Numbered from the stretch's first letter, positions 31,201 to 41,740 are shown. The stretch is DNA of 64,000 bases from Diabrotica undecimpunctata (GCF_040954645.1 NC_092805.1:76106564-76170563); one strand, 5' to 3'. Notes: a model not told the origin generated them from the letters alone. Made by a program: numbers and translations.

Positions 31201-33491
31201 TGAGGTAAAAAGTATTTATTTTCTAAGTGCACATTTGTGAGAGAAAGAGGAACCTTTTTGGCATGTCCAAGAGAAACATATTCATTGATGAATGCTTTAT
31301 ATTGAGTGTATACATTTTCGTGCTTTAAGAGTTTATTTTCTAAACTAATAAACCTTTTCCTAGCCATATTGTAAGAATTGCCCAGCATTTTATGTGCTGT
31401 TTCAGAAATGAGAGGAAGCTTTACCTGAAACCGACCAGAAGGTAGAATTTGAGTTGTTTCAGTGAATATTTGTTCAGCCAGATCCTCAGAGGAGGAGATT
31501 TTAACAGAGGGGGTCACTTCTTCGACTTCGAAGAATTGTCGAATTATATTATCGAGCTTATCTTCCTCAGATGTGGACTGGACAAACAAAGAGACATTTG
31601 ACTGTGTAGGGGACAACTGTGAGCTATAAATTCCTTTGTGAAGTGCGTAAGGAGGTAAAGAACCAAACATAATGTACCCTAAGTGTGTGTTCTGGAGAAC
31701 AGGGAGTCCTTTACCTAAACGTATTAAACCATCCGATAACAACTCGCTATATATGTCACTGGCAAGAAGAAGGTCTATATTTCCAGGGACAGAGTAGGTG
31801 GGATCTGCGAGAGTGACTGTAGAGGGGATATTAAATTTACTTCTGTTTATGGATACCTGAGGGAGTCTACAAGTTATGTTGTCTAAAATAGAACAGGAGA
31901 TTTTGAAACCATTACCATTTCTTTTGTATGGAAAAATTTCTAGATCGACCATTTTGTTCGAGAATGAACTATGTTCAGAGATAGTAGAGATTTGTAACCT
32001 TTTGCTGTAAGGAGAGAGATTTAATTTTTGAACCAAATCTTTAGAGACAAATGACGACTGGGATCCACTATCTAAAATACATCTAGCGTGTATGGGTACG
32101 CCATGCTTTGAATAAATAGTGACTAGAGCGGTTGCCAGCAGAACATCCTGCTTTATTGACAGAGCAGAGAGAGAAGTCATTACATTTGACACCTGAGAGG
32201 TTTGAGATTCAGAGAGAGAGACAGAATTACTTGGACCGGCTTCACCATCAGACCAAGTGTTTTGTACATTGCGAGAGGTTGCGTGATTTTGTCGTTGAAA
32301 AGATCTACTAGAAGAAGAGCTATTTTCATGGTCATTGTGCAAGAGTGTGTGATGCCTTTTCTTGCATATACTACATGAACGTTGAGACGAACAATTTTGA
32401 GAAAAGTGTTTAGTTCCTAAACAGTTGCGACATAGTTTGTTTTCATTAACAAATTTATACTTATCCTGTAAGAAAAGATTAGCAAATTTTGTGCATGCAT
32501 AAATAGTGTGTGTAGTATTATTACAAAATACGCATGTTTTGGAGTACGAGTTAGTTTTGTTATTTGCCGAAGAGAAGAGAACCGTTTTAGAGTGAGTTTT
32601 AATAACTTTTTTATCGTTATTATCTAAGGAGTTTAACTTTTCCATAATGTCACACTTTTTTTCTAAAAAATCAAAGAATTGATTTAGCGTGGGAATATCT
32701 TTTGACCCTAACTCGTATTCGAAAGACCGGTGAGTGGTAAAGTCCACTTTTTGCAAAAATATTTCTATTAATAAGAGATCCCAATGCTCAATGGGTACAT
32801 TCATATTTTTTAGCGCGAGTAAGGTCTGTTTTGCGGTGACCAAAAATTCACGTAAGGCCTTTGCATTAGTTTTGACTAAGGATGGAACTTTCAAAAGACG
32901 CTGTATAAGCAAACTAATTACGCGCGATTTGTTTTCGTAGCGATTTCGAAGAGTCTCTAACGCGATTTGGAAGTTTTCTTCTAAAACTTGGATGTTTTCT
33001 ACCAACTGGAGAGGTTCGTTGCGTAGAAAGGATTTGAGATAAACAAAACGCTGGACGTTGTTGAGTTCCGGGTTATTAATAATTAACGTCTCGAAGAGCT
33101 GATAGAATGCACTCCATTCTGAGAAGCATCCTGAGAAAGTTTGAATTTTAATTTCGGGAAGAGTCACTTTAGCACTAGCTAAACGTGGAGAAGTGGAACT
33201 GGACTGGTGTGAAGGAGGTTGGAGCATCTCCATTTTATGTTGAAGACCTGCCAGAGTTGAGAAGTACTTTTCTTCAATTTCTTCCCTATCGTGTTCTTCA
33301 GTGTTTTCTTCGTCCAGTTCCTCAATCTGATCCATGAGGTCATCATATTTGGTGTAACAATTTGTTAGTTCAGTATGACGGAGTTGGAACTGCAAGGGAT
33401 CCGTTTCTTGAGTAGAGTTATCCCTTAACCAATTAGAGATACGAGAGATTTTTGATTTCAACGGTTTGCGTTGTTTCTTTAATTGATCCAT
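28215..33491 (-). CDS. BEL/Pao gag-pol polyprotein (copy 1)
   Basis: 1,758 codons from ATG 33,491 without a stop. Order: coiled-coil N-terminus (1-95); DUF1759-type gag (about 110-270, IKIQTFSGCFSEWSAFYQLF); two Cys/His knuckles (about 320-385, CVFCNNTTHTIYAC, CRNCLGTKHFSQNC, then CSICKKRHH); aspartic protease (about 475, RCILDSGSQSSFVSK); RT (about 745-960; active site YVDDILYG near 900); RNase H (FSDASLKAYAACCY near 1,075); integrase with zinc-binding region and triad Asp (GLDFGGPF, about 1,455), Asp (FSDNATNF, about 1,522), Glu (GLWESAIK, about 1,577); C-terminal DUF5641-like domain ending KLCPLPSEGLC. The length is normal for Pao elements. All catalytic motifs are intact, and there is no env. 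The polyprotein is cleaved by its own protease in virus-like particles, by family knowledge. Confidence 0.95.
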   Translation of the reverse strand: MDQLKKQRKPLKSKISRISNWLRDNSTQETDPLQFQLRHTELTNCYTKYDDLMDQIEELDEENTEEHDREEIEEKYFSTLAGLQHKMEMLQPPSHQSSSTSPRLASAKVTLPEIKIQTFSGCFSEWSAFYQLFETLIINNPELNNVQRFVYLKSFLRNEPLQLVENIQVLEENFQIALETLRNRYENKSRVISLLIQRLLKVPSLVKTNAKALREFLVTAKQTLLALKNMNVPIEHWDLLLIEIFLQKVDFTTHRSFEYELGSKDIPTLNQFFDFLEKKCDIMEKLNSLDNNDKKVIKTHSKTVLFSSANNKTNSYSKTCVFCNNTTHTIYACTKFANLFLQDKYKFVNENKLCRNCLGTKHFSQNCSSQRSCSICKKRHHTLLHNDHENSSSSSRSFQRQNHATSRNVQNTWSDGEAGPSNSVSLSESQTSQVSNVMTSLSALSIKQDVLLATALVTIYSKHGVPIHARCILDSGSQSSFVSKDLVQKLNLSPYSKRLQISTISEHSSFSNKMVDLEIFPYKRNGNGFKISCSILDNITCRLPQVSINRSKFNIPSTVTLADPTYSVPGNIDLLLASDIYSELLSDGLIRLGKGLPVLQNTHLGYIMFGSLPPYALHKGIYSSQLSPTQSNVSLFVQSTSEEDKLDNIIRQFFEVEEVTPSVKISSSEDLAEQIFTETTQILPSGRFQVKLPLISETAHKMLGNSYNMARKRFISLENKLLKHENVYTQYKAFINEYVSLGHAKKVPLSLTNVHLENKYFLPHHSVIKEESLTTKLRVVFDGSMKSSSGYSLNDILLKGKTLQPELFDILLRFRLYTYVFTSDIQKMYRQVRIHPDHTFLQNILWRDSPEQDIECLELQTVTYGTKSASFQSTRCLMELAKTHQNKYPLASDALLTGCYVDDILYGANDTQTLLKAHNEITDLLNKACISLHKWCSNSKMFLENVSTLSTNSAYIISPENASNKVLGLCWNPSTDTFSISVPQLSIKDNYTKREVLSIIAQIFDPQGLINPVTVLAKIIMQKIWISKINWNDSVDLNILNEWLKFITDLAALKDISIPRCLFSCHEISSIEIHSFSDASLKAYAACCYIRVIYKSKNISCSLIVSKSRIAPLKTITLPRLELMGALLASKLTTKVVDIIKDKLPSITSINMWSDSEIVLAWLRSHHSRWNQFVANRVAQIQENSSHSHWRHVKSKDNPADILSRGMMPSNILNSTLWFHGPQFLQTFDLNLSEYSPKFNSNKLPEERKVVLHTRSAQFDFFAMLSERFSSFTKYVRTIAYVLRFANNARSGTQKLSGALEVSELQNAEMKIIKLLQNSCFSSEIADLKGNKIISNKSLLQFAPFLDKNEMLRVGGRLRYSEVTFDQKYPLLLPSKNHVVRLILKKEHLRLHHAGPQNTLSQVRLRYWPLNGLREIKRIVHECHVCFKFNAKPLAQIMSDLPKERLCSAQVFAHVGLDFGGPFLIKASKLRKSPLIKSYIALFVCMSTRAVHIELVSGLTTEAFLLTLKRFISRRGLPQTIFSDNATNFLGAKNQLFELYNFLKNKETNSSIQEFLASSQIRWKTIPPRSPHHGGLWESAIKSAKHHIYRLLGNLKITFEEFSTVLTQIEAVLNSRPICALSNDPSDFTYLTPGHFLIGRSLTSLPDQEYTSIPENRLSIWQNLSKLQQLFWKSWSTDYLNRLQNRPKWFLPFKNLQPNDLVLVKEDNLPPLYWSLARVMEVFPGKDGRVRIASVKTKDGIFKRSITKLCPLPSEGLC

Positions 33492-34053
33492 TGCGGTTAG
33501 AGATGTATCGAAAGCTTTGCGAGATATTTATCTATGAGAGATACACGAGAAATAAAAAATTTTAGAGTCTAAAACACAGCTTAGTCCACCCCGTATAATA
33601 AACAAGAGTCTCAGAAAATAATGTCTTTACTAATCCTGCGAAATATAAACTAGTCCTGTATACTAATAATATGCGTTCGAACTTTTGAATGTCCCTGTAC
33701 GTGATTATAAAAATATATCTTGGAACGGACTCACCAAATAGAAATGAATCGTAAAAAATCCATAAAAATCCATAGTCACATCACATGTTTCTTGTAAGCA
33801 ATTTCACTTGAGATGCACCTCGAAGAGCGATAAATCTAACATCTAAGATTGTTGGGTGGAAACACTTCAAACACTTGCGTGGTGACGTAATGTTCCATGT
33901 GCCGTGAGATTGTTTATCTTATGTTTTTACGCAAAGTTCTATTTTGTGAAGAGCACTTAGTAATGAGTATTATTTTAATTTTTATGGGAAAAGAATTAAA
34001 ATAAGAGAAAATTAATTTGATTTATGAAAAGGAATTGCGATAAACAATATATC

Positions 34054-34073
34054 CGGCTCGAAGGACCACAAGA
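34054..34073 (-). promoter_or_regulatory. BEL copy 1 primer-binding site
   Basis: Immediately after the 5' LTR on the minus strand comes TGGTCCTTCGAGCCGG, the tRNA-complementary stretch commonly found in insect BEL/Pao elements. Copy 2 has a related TGGTCCTTCAGATGCC at the same place. Confidence 0.75.
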
Positions 34074-34607
34074 TGATGGAAAGGGTAAACTTTGTTGCCA
34101 AACTATCCACATTTAAGAGAGGCGTATTTGAACACCTAATTGCTTCAAAATATTTATAAAGGACCACTGAAGCAATAAAACAATTAAGAGGTATTTTCCT
34201 TCGATTTATTTACAGTGAACTTAAGGGCTGATTCAAACATTAACAATTATCGCAATTCTGACAGTTACATAAAGAGTTATACAAATATTAGCTTTACAGT
34301 GCTGAGAGGCAGTAACAGAGATACATAGACTTGAGAGAAACAAACTGATATACGTTTAACACAAAACACCGGGTTTACAAGCGCATTTATTACTTACGCA
34401 CCACGCACTTTTTGGGATCGACAACACACGCCCGGCCTTCACTTGCCGAGAGGCAAACTGTCACTGTCTAGTCCTAAGTTATATAAAGCGGGGAGTAGAG
34501 GGCTTATGATGTAGGGAGTCAGTCGCACACACGTCAACACGACAGCTGACGATATAAGCGTACAATTTGATAAAATAACTATATTATACAGGTTGTTTTT
34601 TACAACA
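34074..34607 (-). repeat. BEL copy 1, 5' LTR
   Basis: 534 bp, acting as promoter for the minus-strand transcript. TATATAA lies at 34,479-34,486. It lacks one TAGTCC unit relative to the 3' LTR. The leader 33,492-34,053 has no long ORF. Confidence 0.93.
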
Positions 34608-34783
34608 AGGACTATTTACAATTACTATCGCTAAGAATACCTAGTAAATATTACAGAATGAACGATATTGATTTGGCTGTCATTTAAAAACAGGGACTGA
34701 GTGGTTTCTTAGCTACTATCTTATCCAAGGTAAGATAAGTAAGGTAAATGTTGGAATCAGACCAAACCTATATAAACAAATTT

Positions 34784-35412
34784 TCACCTATACATACAGT
34801 ACACTATATATACAGTAACTTTTAAATTTTTAGAAATTTGAACACTACTTAATATCTTTAGACCAATGTCATATGAGTCACTACATTCTTTAATGTTTAA
34901 AAAATAAAAATATACACTGTCATTCGTCACTTTTTGATTCCACCCATTTAAAGTAATCTTCATGCTGCATTTGTTAATAAAGTTATCAAACGAGTCTATT
35001 AAATCTTGTTTGAGAAAGTCTTTTTCCAGTTGTTCCAATTGGTGGTTCTCTTTATCAAAGTGATGTTGTCGTCTTTCACATGGATCACTTCTGTCTATAG
35101 GTTTAGGAATAGACATATGCCGGAAGATTGGGGAAAATCCTAGGAATAGCATTTAATTCCAATTTTAGTTTTTCATACACAACACTCTTTGTCTTTCCAT
35201 GTATGATGAAGTACTATATCTTCAGAATGAAAATGCTTAGCACACAGAACAGAAGATTTTGTTGGGGTATAATTGTCTTCTTTGATAGCTTTTAATCACT
35301 TATTACATAATTGTTTATCTATTCGGAAAGAAAATGAGCTTACAGGCCCTTCCAACTTCAGAATGCTTGTGTAATTACTTTTGCATCGAGGTACACAACA
35401 ATGTCTTGACAT
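34784..35412 (-). pseudogene. THAP-domain protein gene fragment (P-like transposon N-terminus)
   Basis: From ATG 35,412 the minus strand reads MSRHCCVPRCKSNYTS, then VSSFSFRIDKQLC, a stop where the conserved Trp is expected (NK-stop-LKAI), then SSVLCAKHFHSEDI. This is a full C2CH THAP finger with the zinc set C-x4-C and C-x2-H intact (CVPRC, CAKH). A frameshift near 35,160-35,180 leads to the open frame from 35,152 to 34,784, with LEQLEKDFLKQDLIDSF, SMKITLNGWNQKVTNDS and KNLKVTVYI. It differs from the THAP family of the inverted arms next to it and is also unlike the exon at 1-415. The fragment ends where a TATAG/GTGAAA donor could lie. A host THAP gene cannot be excluded, but the two lesions indicate a pseudogene. 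Confidence 0.7.
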
Positions 35413-36329
35413 CTGTAACTGAAAAGAACAATATATTTAAGCTTTTGTGGCATTTCAACTATTACGATATTAACCGGAGAATAAACCCACAGTTGTCGCA
35501 AAAACTGTGATTTCATTGCCCAAAGAGTTAATATAACAAAAGAATTAAAAATTACCTAATAAATACTGAGAATAATGAAATTCCACACCTAACCTAACAA
35601 CGTTTATAACACAGTATAGATAACAACCAGTATTCTCACTCTACCGCGGTACCTTTGATCTTTTTAGACAAAATTCGGTGACCTTGACGCCATATTGTTT
35701 GGACGAAAACCGTGGACTGGCCCTGCACATATGGACGCGACAGAGCCGACTTTGATTTATTTAACAAAATTGATTTTAATTTCAACCAATTTCAAAACTC
35801 TTCTTGCTACTCTTTCATTCTTCGAGAAATTAAAAAAAAAAACCTAAAATTGTTTCTTTCTCTGCGTTGTATTTATGATTTTGTTTTCTAACGTTTCACA
35901 ACTATTTGTTACAGAACTGTCTTATACACTATCAAAAAAAAATCAAATGGAGTGTTATGCAACAGTTTTTAATAAATATGCTAGTTTTAAAGCTGTATGA
36001 TTATAAAGTAGAATAAAATGCAAAGTTTCATTTCAAAATTCAAATACAGAGTTTGAAATCAGTTAATATATTTTAATTATATCTCACTAAAAACACAAGA
36101 GGATGTGAACAAAACTCCTAAATATGTATATTGATTAGTGATTGATCTTACCTGTTCATTGTAATAGACTATTTTGACTTGTTATTTCGATATAAACGAT
36201 TAAATAATGTGTTATTGATGTTTCCAAATAATCATTTTATTATTTTTTCTTTTAGTTTTATTTTCATATGTTGAGTATTGAAATTTCTGTTATTGAATTT
36301 TAACAAATAGTACAAACGTACACGGCTAA

Positions 36330-37060
36330 ATAATGTTGTACAATATTTGAGTGGACTTTGTTCAAACGGTGACTAAAAGTTATGGTACTAAATCGAGAAC
36401 ATAATAATATTCGGCTGTATAGCTAATATGTCAAAATTCTTTTGAAATGGAATGTCAAGTATACCTACTTATAAAGTCAATAGAATCACCAGTAGGGATT
36501 TTTAGATTACCAAATGTGTCACCTGTTCTATTTTTATATACATTAACCTATGAATATACAGTTTTATCCGACAAATGAGTTACACTTTTTGAGTAGCTGT
36601 CTGGTATATTATTTTTAAATAATATATTAGGGCTGGGTAAACATAATTTGCTCCACAAAACATTTTTGTAAAACTTTTGGCCCCTTGAAGTACATTAAGA
36701 GTTTAAACATCCTGTTTAAACTGATTACTGAATCTTCTACCTCTTGCCTTTTTTCTAGACTGTAAAATTTGAACATTTATGAAATTAGCTTAATTTAACG
36801 AAGGACAAAATTTAGATGTAAGTGCCATATAGTCTTCAATTGTCACATTATCGACACATTTCTTTTCTGTAGAATGTAACATCTGAATTTTTTATTTAAG
36901 TAATGGTTTTCCTTCCATAATTTCATAACTGTACTTCATAACACAATTTTTCTTACAATCCTTGTTGATGTACATTAGACGTCTAACGGAATTGTACAAA
37001 GTGCTAAAAGTAGCGTCATCCTGTTAATGTTAAGAATGTATTTGGGGAAATAAAAAATAA
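36330..37060 (-). pseudogene. P-like transposase core block (arm A)
   Basis: Minus-strand reading gives KKCVDNVTIEDYMALTSKFC, PSLN with a stop, then FINVQILQSRKKARGRRFSN and QFKQDV, followed by SFTKMFCG and, after shifts, NRTGDTFGNLKIPTGDSIDF. The segment RKKxRGRRFSxxFK resembles the P-element/THAP9 region just upstream of the RNase H-like fold, and NRTGDTFGNLK resembles its C-terminal block. The intervening nuclease core is deleted. Stops interrupt all frames. The same segment with the same deletion is at 53,040-53,530 on the plus strand. Confidence 0.6.
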
Positions 37061-37719
37061 ATGAACTTCATTTATTATTACATTAGATATTACATTTATT
37101 TATTTATAACAAAGGTGACAGACCCACTGTCAAAATTATACAAAAATACATTGTAGATAAATATAATTACAGATAAAAATCAAATATACATGTATAAAAT
37201 AACATTAAGTTTACAAAGTATCATTTTGTAAATTAAAATTTCAGAAGTTAAACAAATTATATCTCATGAACACTGATTTGCATGTATGAGAAGTCGGATC
37301 ATAACTATATATGAACCATAATTAGTTCTGTGATATGATACATGGAAATGTAAATTCTGACGCAGTGGACGGGAAGGAATATGAAAAGAAATTAGCTAAA
37401 GCAATTCAGGAGTATGGATTATTCTATAAACAATTGCTTTTGTTCAAATGTGATTTTGAATGATATTTTACACTGTTGTTTACTTGATCTTAATTAATGT
37501 CAATATAATTAATTATTAATTAATTAGAAGTAACACTCTAATTCATTTTTATGTAATATGATAAGATATTTTAGTTAAGTACATCTCACTAAAAACACAA
37601 GAGGATGTGAAGAAAACCCCTAAATGGGTAAATTAATTATTGATTGATATTATCTGTTCATTGTAATAAAAAAAGATTATTTTGACTTAATATATTGTTA
37701 TAAACAAGTAAATAATGTT

Positions 37720-38140
37720 TTATCGATGTTTCCAAAAAATAAATTTATTATTTTTTCTTTTGGTTATATTTTCATGTTTTTCAGTCTTGAAATTTCTCTT
37801 TATGGATTTTAATGAATAGTTCAAACATACACAGCTAAATAAAGTTATACAATATTTTAGTGGAAATTGTTCACAAGGGTGGCTAAAATTTATGGTACTA
37901 GATAGAGAAACATATGTTTTAATAATATTCTGATTTGCAACTAATATGCCAAAATTCTTGTGAAAGAGGCAGTTAAGTATCCTAATATAGTTAACAAAAT
38001 CACCAGTAGCCATTTTTAGATTACCAAATGTGTCACCAGTTCTATTTTCATATCCCTTAAACATGAATATACAGTAGTATCTGACAAATTAGTTACAGTT
38101 TTTGAGTATCTGTCACACATTTCACAACTATGGAATTCTA
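37720..38140 (-). pseudogene. P-like transposase C-terminal block (arm A)
   Basis: HSCEMCDRYSKTVTNLSDT (about 38,135-38,080), then in the next frame YENRTGDTFGNLKMATGDF, VNYIRILNCLFHKNFGIL and HPCEQFPLKYCITLF, running to 37,720. The C-x2-C pair followed by TNLSD and a Y-E-N-R block is the C-terminal signature of THAP/P-like transposases. One frameshift separates the parts. Homologous blocks occur at 41,380-41,740 and, partly, at 42,147-42,300 and 53,430-53,530. Confidence 0.6.
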
Positions 38141-38732
38141 TACATTTTTTCATTAAATATCCACACACATATGTTATAAAATTTATTACCCACTGTCAAA
38201 ATATACAAAACGACAATATTATAGATATATACAATATACCTATACAATTACAGATAAAAATAAAATATACATGAATAAAATAAGTAAGTATACATTAAGT
38301 TATACAAAGTATCATTTTGTAGTTTAGATTTTCAGAAGTTAAACAAATTCTATCTCATGAGCACTGATTTGCATGCATGAGAAGTCAGATAATGTAAATT
38401 CTGACACAGTGAGCGGAGAGGAATATGAAAACAAATTAGCTAAAGCAATTCAGGAGCTTGGATTATTCTATAAACAGTTGGTTTTGTTTAAATATGATTT
38501 TGAATGTTATTTTACATTGTTGTTTATTTGATCTTGATTAATGTCAATATAATCTCACTAATCTCACTAAAAACACAAGAGCATGTGAAGAAAGTACAGT
38601 TATAGTGGATGGTTTATGTTTAATACTAACATTTTTCTCTATATCCATAGCTGAACTTTTCACTACTTCTAAAAGAAAAACAGAAAGCTTACATATGTGT
38701 TACATCTTAATTATTTATTTTATTTACCTTCA

Positions 38733-39177
38733 TTAATAGGACATCTTGGAAGACAAGTTTTGGACTACTGCAGAATAAGTATGATCAAAAGTTGATGAGC
38801 CCTCTGTTAAAGGAAAGTTTGTGAGAACTGCAGAAGGTTGTAATCGATTTCTCATATCATTCAGAAACATCTTATTGTCGAAATGAGTACCATAAAGACG
38901 ATGACTTCTATGTAAACGTTCTGTCTTATTCAATAAATCTTCTTGTCCACATGCCATTAACCAAATTTTTGCCTAAATACAAACATTTTTTTAATACACA
39001 ATGAAACGTTAATAAATAATATAACATCTTAACATCTGTAATACACAATTTTAATCCTAATTTAACACTCACCTATTAACATCTTTTGGAAACGAAAACA
39101 TTACTTTTTCTAGAATTATTACAACACTTTGTAGCTGCACAAGTGTGGCAAGGCTTTTTGTTTTTATTTTTGTACAT
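38733..39177 (-). pseudogene. THAP-domain exons (arm A)
   Basis: Exon 1 (39,177-39,073) starts MYKNKNKKPCHTCAATKCCN and ends at a GTGAGT donor. Compared with arm B it lacks 8 nt within the SNISFFSF segment, a frameshift. Exon 2 (to 38,733) reads LMACGQEDLLNKTERLHRSH, RLYGTHFDNKMFLND. In a working THAP finger the motif is C-G-T-H-F as in arm B; here the Cys is Tyr. Arm A's finger is therefore doubly broken, whereas arm B retains the Cys but has a stop. The tail reads SSTFDHTYSAVVQNLSSKM. Confidence 0.7.
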
Positions 39178-39439
39178 ATCGACGTACTTATACAACGTAA
39201 TTGCGAAATAAAAAATGTATAAAGTTTATTTGTATCTATAAATACACAAAAAGTAAACAAATACAATGGCCTCATTATTTATTTATGACAAATGACAATG
39301 GCCAATGACCAATGAGAGCCGTCAAATTTTTCGGAGTCCAGAGAAAATATCGTCGCTGTCTGCGCGAGTAAAATTGCGCGAACTTTCGCGCCAAAGCGGA
39401 GTGGCAATACTGGTTGTTGTCTATTCGCGATTGAAACTG

Positions 39440-40425
39440 AATGTAGAGGGCAGGTCGATTGCAGTGTCATGGCCGATATAAATGGTATAAACAACTAATG
39501 TTTACCATTGCTTTTACATGTATAGTTTGGTTTAAGACGAGTTATTTTATCATTTATAAATGAAAATTAGCCTTAATGATATCTTTGAGTATTGTGGTGA
39601 AGCAAAGAGTCCATTGGTTGAAGGGTGAAGTGATGAATTCTTAAATTTTAACTTTAATGTTTGGAACTGGCTTGTGTATTGATGAATCCAGAATTCTATT
39701 TTGTGTATACCTGGGAACCCAGAGTATAATGTTTTGTGTAATGTTTGTCTTACTACCTAGTATATGCATTATTTTATATTATGCCTTATGTTTTTAATAT
39801 GTTAATTTTTATTTTATACTAGTTTTGACACGTAAGTAAGTAGTTTACTGTATATTAACATAAATAAATAACTTTTTGAGTTTGTTGTAAGATAGTTCAT
39901 TTGATTACATGAAATCAACCTTAACTTGGAGAGTCACCTGTCAAAAAAGATTTGTCTTTAAAAGATTCCGTAATAAATCATGAGGAAAAAACCTCACGAT
40001 ACTATCCCAACATGGTAAGTATTTGTATTTCTGTTATTCAAGAAAATAAATTATGTATTCTCAGTATGTTATTGACTTAATGATAGTGGTATTTTCTTTT
40101 TATTGATTTTCTCAAGTTTTCCAGTTTAGGAAAGAGAAATAGAGAAATATTTTTTGTCGATCTTGAATTGTTGAATTGCATTGAGGAACAGAACAATATC
40201 GATTTGATTTAAAATACTTTAACGTAGTCACAGTATATTGCTTTATAAAGAATATTTTTTGGCAATATACTGTGACATAGTCATAATGCTGAAATTTACT
40301 AAAAAAATTTAATAATTCTATTCAAATCAACAGCTGTCTGGTTTGTTTATACCACTTATAGTAGTTTAAATTTATTCCGCCAGAGGTCAGATACTTTGTT
40401 TTCAATCGCGAATACTGTGGTATAG
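39440..40425. other. spacer between the inverted THAP arms
   Basis: About 1 kb separates the arms. It begins near TTTCAATCGCGAATA-type sequence present on both sides (about 39,425-39,440 reversed, and 40,400-40,416). No ORF of note. A short hairpin, CACAGTATATTG (about 40,221) against CAATATACTGTG (about 40,262), lies inside. The 39,300-39,420 part is unusually GC-rich, with GCGCGAA motifs, for this AT-rich window. Confidence 0.5.
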
Positions 40426-40487
40426 ATAGATACAAATAATCTTTATACATTTTTTATTTCGCAATTGCGTTGTATAAGTACGTCGAT

Positions 40488-41208
40488 ATGTACAAAAATA
40501 AAAACAAAAAGACTTGCCACACTTGTGCAGCTATAAAGTGTTGTAATAATTCTAGAAAAAGTAATATTAGCTTTTTTTCGTTTCCAAAAGATGTTAATAG
40601 GTGAGTGTTATTAGGATTAAAATTGTGTATTACAGATGCTAAGATGTTATATTATTTATTAACGGTGGATTTTCATCGTGTTTTAAAAAATGTTTGTATT
40701 TAGGGCAAACATTTGGTTAATGGCATGTGGACGAGAAGATTAATTGGATAAGGCAGAACGTTTACATAGAAGTCATCGTCTTTGTGGTACTCATTTCGAC
40801 AATAAGATGTTTCTGAATGATATGACAAAATCGATTCTTCAGCAGTTCCCACAAATTTTCCTTTAATGGAGGGCTCATCAACTTTTGATCATACTTATTC
40901 TGCAGTAGTCCAAAACATATGTCTTCCAAGATGTCCTATTAATGAAGGTAAATAAAATAAATAATTAAGATGTAACACATATCTAAGCTTTCTCTTTTTC
41001 TTTTAGAAGTAGTGAAAAGTTCAGCTATGGATATAGAGAAAAATGTTAGTATTAAACATAAACCATCCACTATAACTGTACTTCAGGATATTACTATTAC
41101 TCCTGGTAAAAACAACATATTCCATGGAGAACCTGAACATGTAACTACACATCCAGTAACACTAAGTTCAACTCAAGTGTCACAACAATTATCAATAAAT
41201 ACTCTCTG
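40488..41208 (+). pseudogene. THAP-domain exons and linker (arm B)
   Basis: Exon 1 (40,488-40,600) encodes MYKNKNKKTCHTCAAIKCCN, then SRKSNISFFSFPKDVNR, at a GTGAGT donor. Exon 2 starts at 40,704 after TTTAG. The split codon gives Arg, and it continues ANIWLMACGRED, stop, LDKAERLHRSHRLCGTHF, with all C2CH ligands, the conserved Trp and the F-P motif present. Apart from the single TAA (about 40,740) the finger is complete. A small indel follows near 40,825. A third exon from about 41,007 encodes SSAMDIEKNVSIKHKPSTIT and a Ser/Thr-rich linker to 41,208. THAP fingers bind the transposon ends by family knowledge. Confidence 0.7.
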
Positions 41209-41335
41209 AAAAATGTATTATGAAGTACAGTTATACAATTAAGGAAGGAAAACCATTATTTAAAAAAAAACTTCAGAAGTTACAGTCTACAGAAAAGAAG
41301 TATATTGACAATTGAAAAATTGAAATTTTATAACA

Positions 41336-41740
41336 TTTGTGTGGATATTTAATGAAAAAATGTTTAAGAATTCCATAGTTGTGAAATATGTGGCAGATAC
41401 TCAAAAAGTGTAACTAATTTGTGAGATACTATTGTATATTCATATTTAACAGATATGAAAATAGAACTGGTGAGACATATGGTAATCTAAAAATGCCTAC
41501 TGGTGATTTTGTTAACTTTATTAGTATACTTGACTGTCTCTTTCACAAGAATTTTGACATATTAGCTGTACAGCCGAATATTATTAAAACATATGTTTCT
41601 CTATTTAGTACCATAAATTTTAGCCACCCTTGTGAACAATTTCCACTAAAATATTGTAGAACTTTATTTAGCTTTGTACGTTTATACTATTCATTAAAAT
41701 TCATGAAGAGAAATTTGAAACTGAAAAACATGAAAATATA
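41336..41740 (+). pseudogene. P-like transposase C-terminal block (arm B)
   Basis: CEICGRYSKSVTNL is followed by a stop, then in another frame RYENRTGETYGNLKMPTGDF, VNFISILDCLFHKNFDIL, HPCEQFPLKYCRTLFSF. The counterpart in arm A is 38,140-37,720. From about 41,574 the sequence is tandemly duplicated starting again at about 42,148 (offset 574 bp). Confidence 0.6.

Larger units (their letters stand above)
27534..34607 (-). mobile_element. complete BEL/Pao LTR retrotransposon (copy 1)
   Basis: 7,074 bp with LTRs of 540 bp (27,534-28,073) and 534 bp (34,074-34,607), beginning TGTTGTAAAAAAC and ending ...CATCA on the minus strand. The 5-bp target duplication AGGAC is exact (27,529-27,533 and 34,608-34,612), as expected for BEL/Pao. 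Primer-binding site, polypurine tract and one uninterrupted 1,758-codon gag-pol ORF are present, with no env. The LTRs differ by one hexamer unit and a substitution or so, so the insertion is recent and the copy is a candidate active element. Confidence 0.93.
35618..39430 (-). mobile_element. THAP/P-like transposon, left inverted copy (arm A)
   Basis: The outer end at 35,618 reads ATAGATAACAACCAGTATT on the plus strand. Near 39,410-39,428 the reverse complement ATAGACAACAACCAGTATT appears, suggesting terminal inverted repeats. On the minus strand the order is THAP exons (39,177-38,733), a C-terminal block (38,140-37,720), then the transposase-core block and a second C-terminal block (37,060-36,330), then 3' sequence to 35,618. 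The repeated C-terminal block shows internal duplication. The whole is mirrored by arm B (40,430-54,396). No complete transposase remains. Ends are approximate, and I did not find an 8-bp duplication as in P elements. Confidence 0.6.

Noticed and set aside
33492..34053. Possible env or accessory ORF in BEL leader or 3' region
   Set aside because: No frame of useful length between LTR and gag-pol on either side in either BEL copy.
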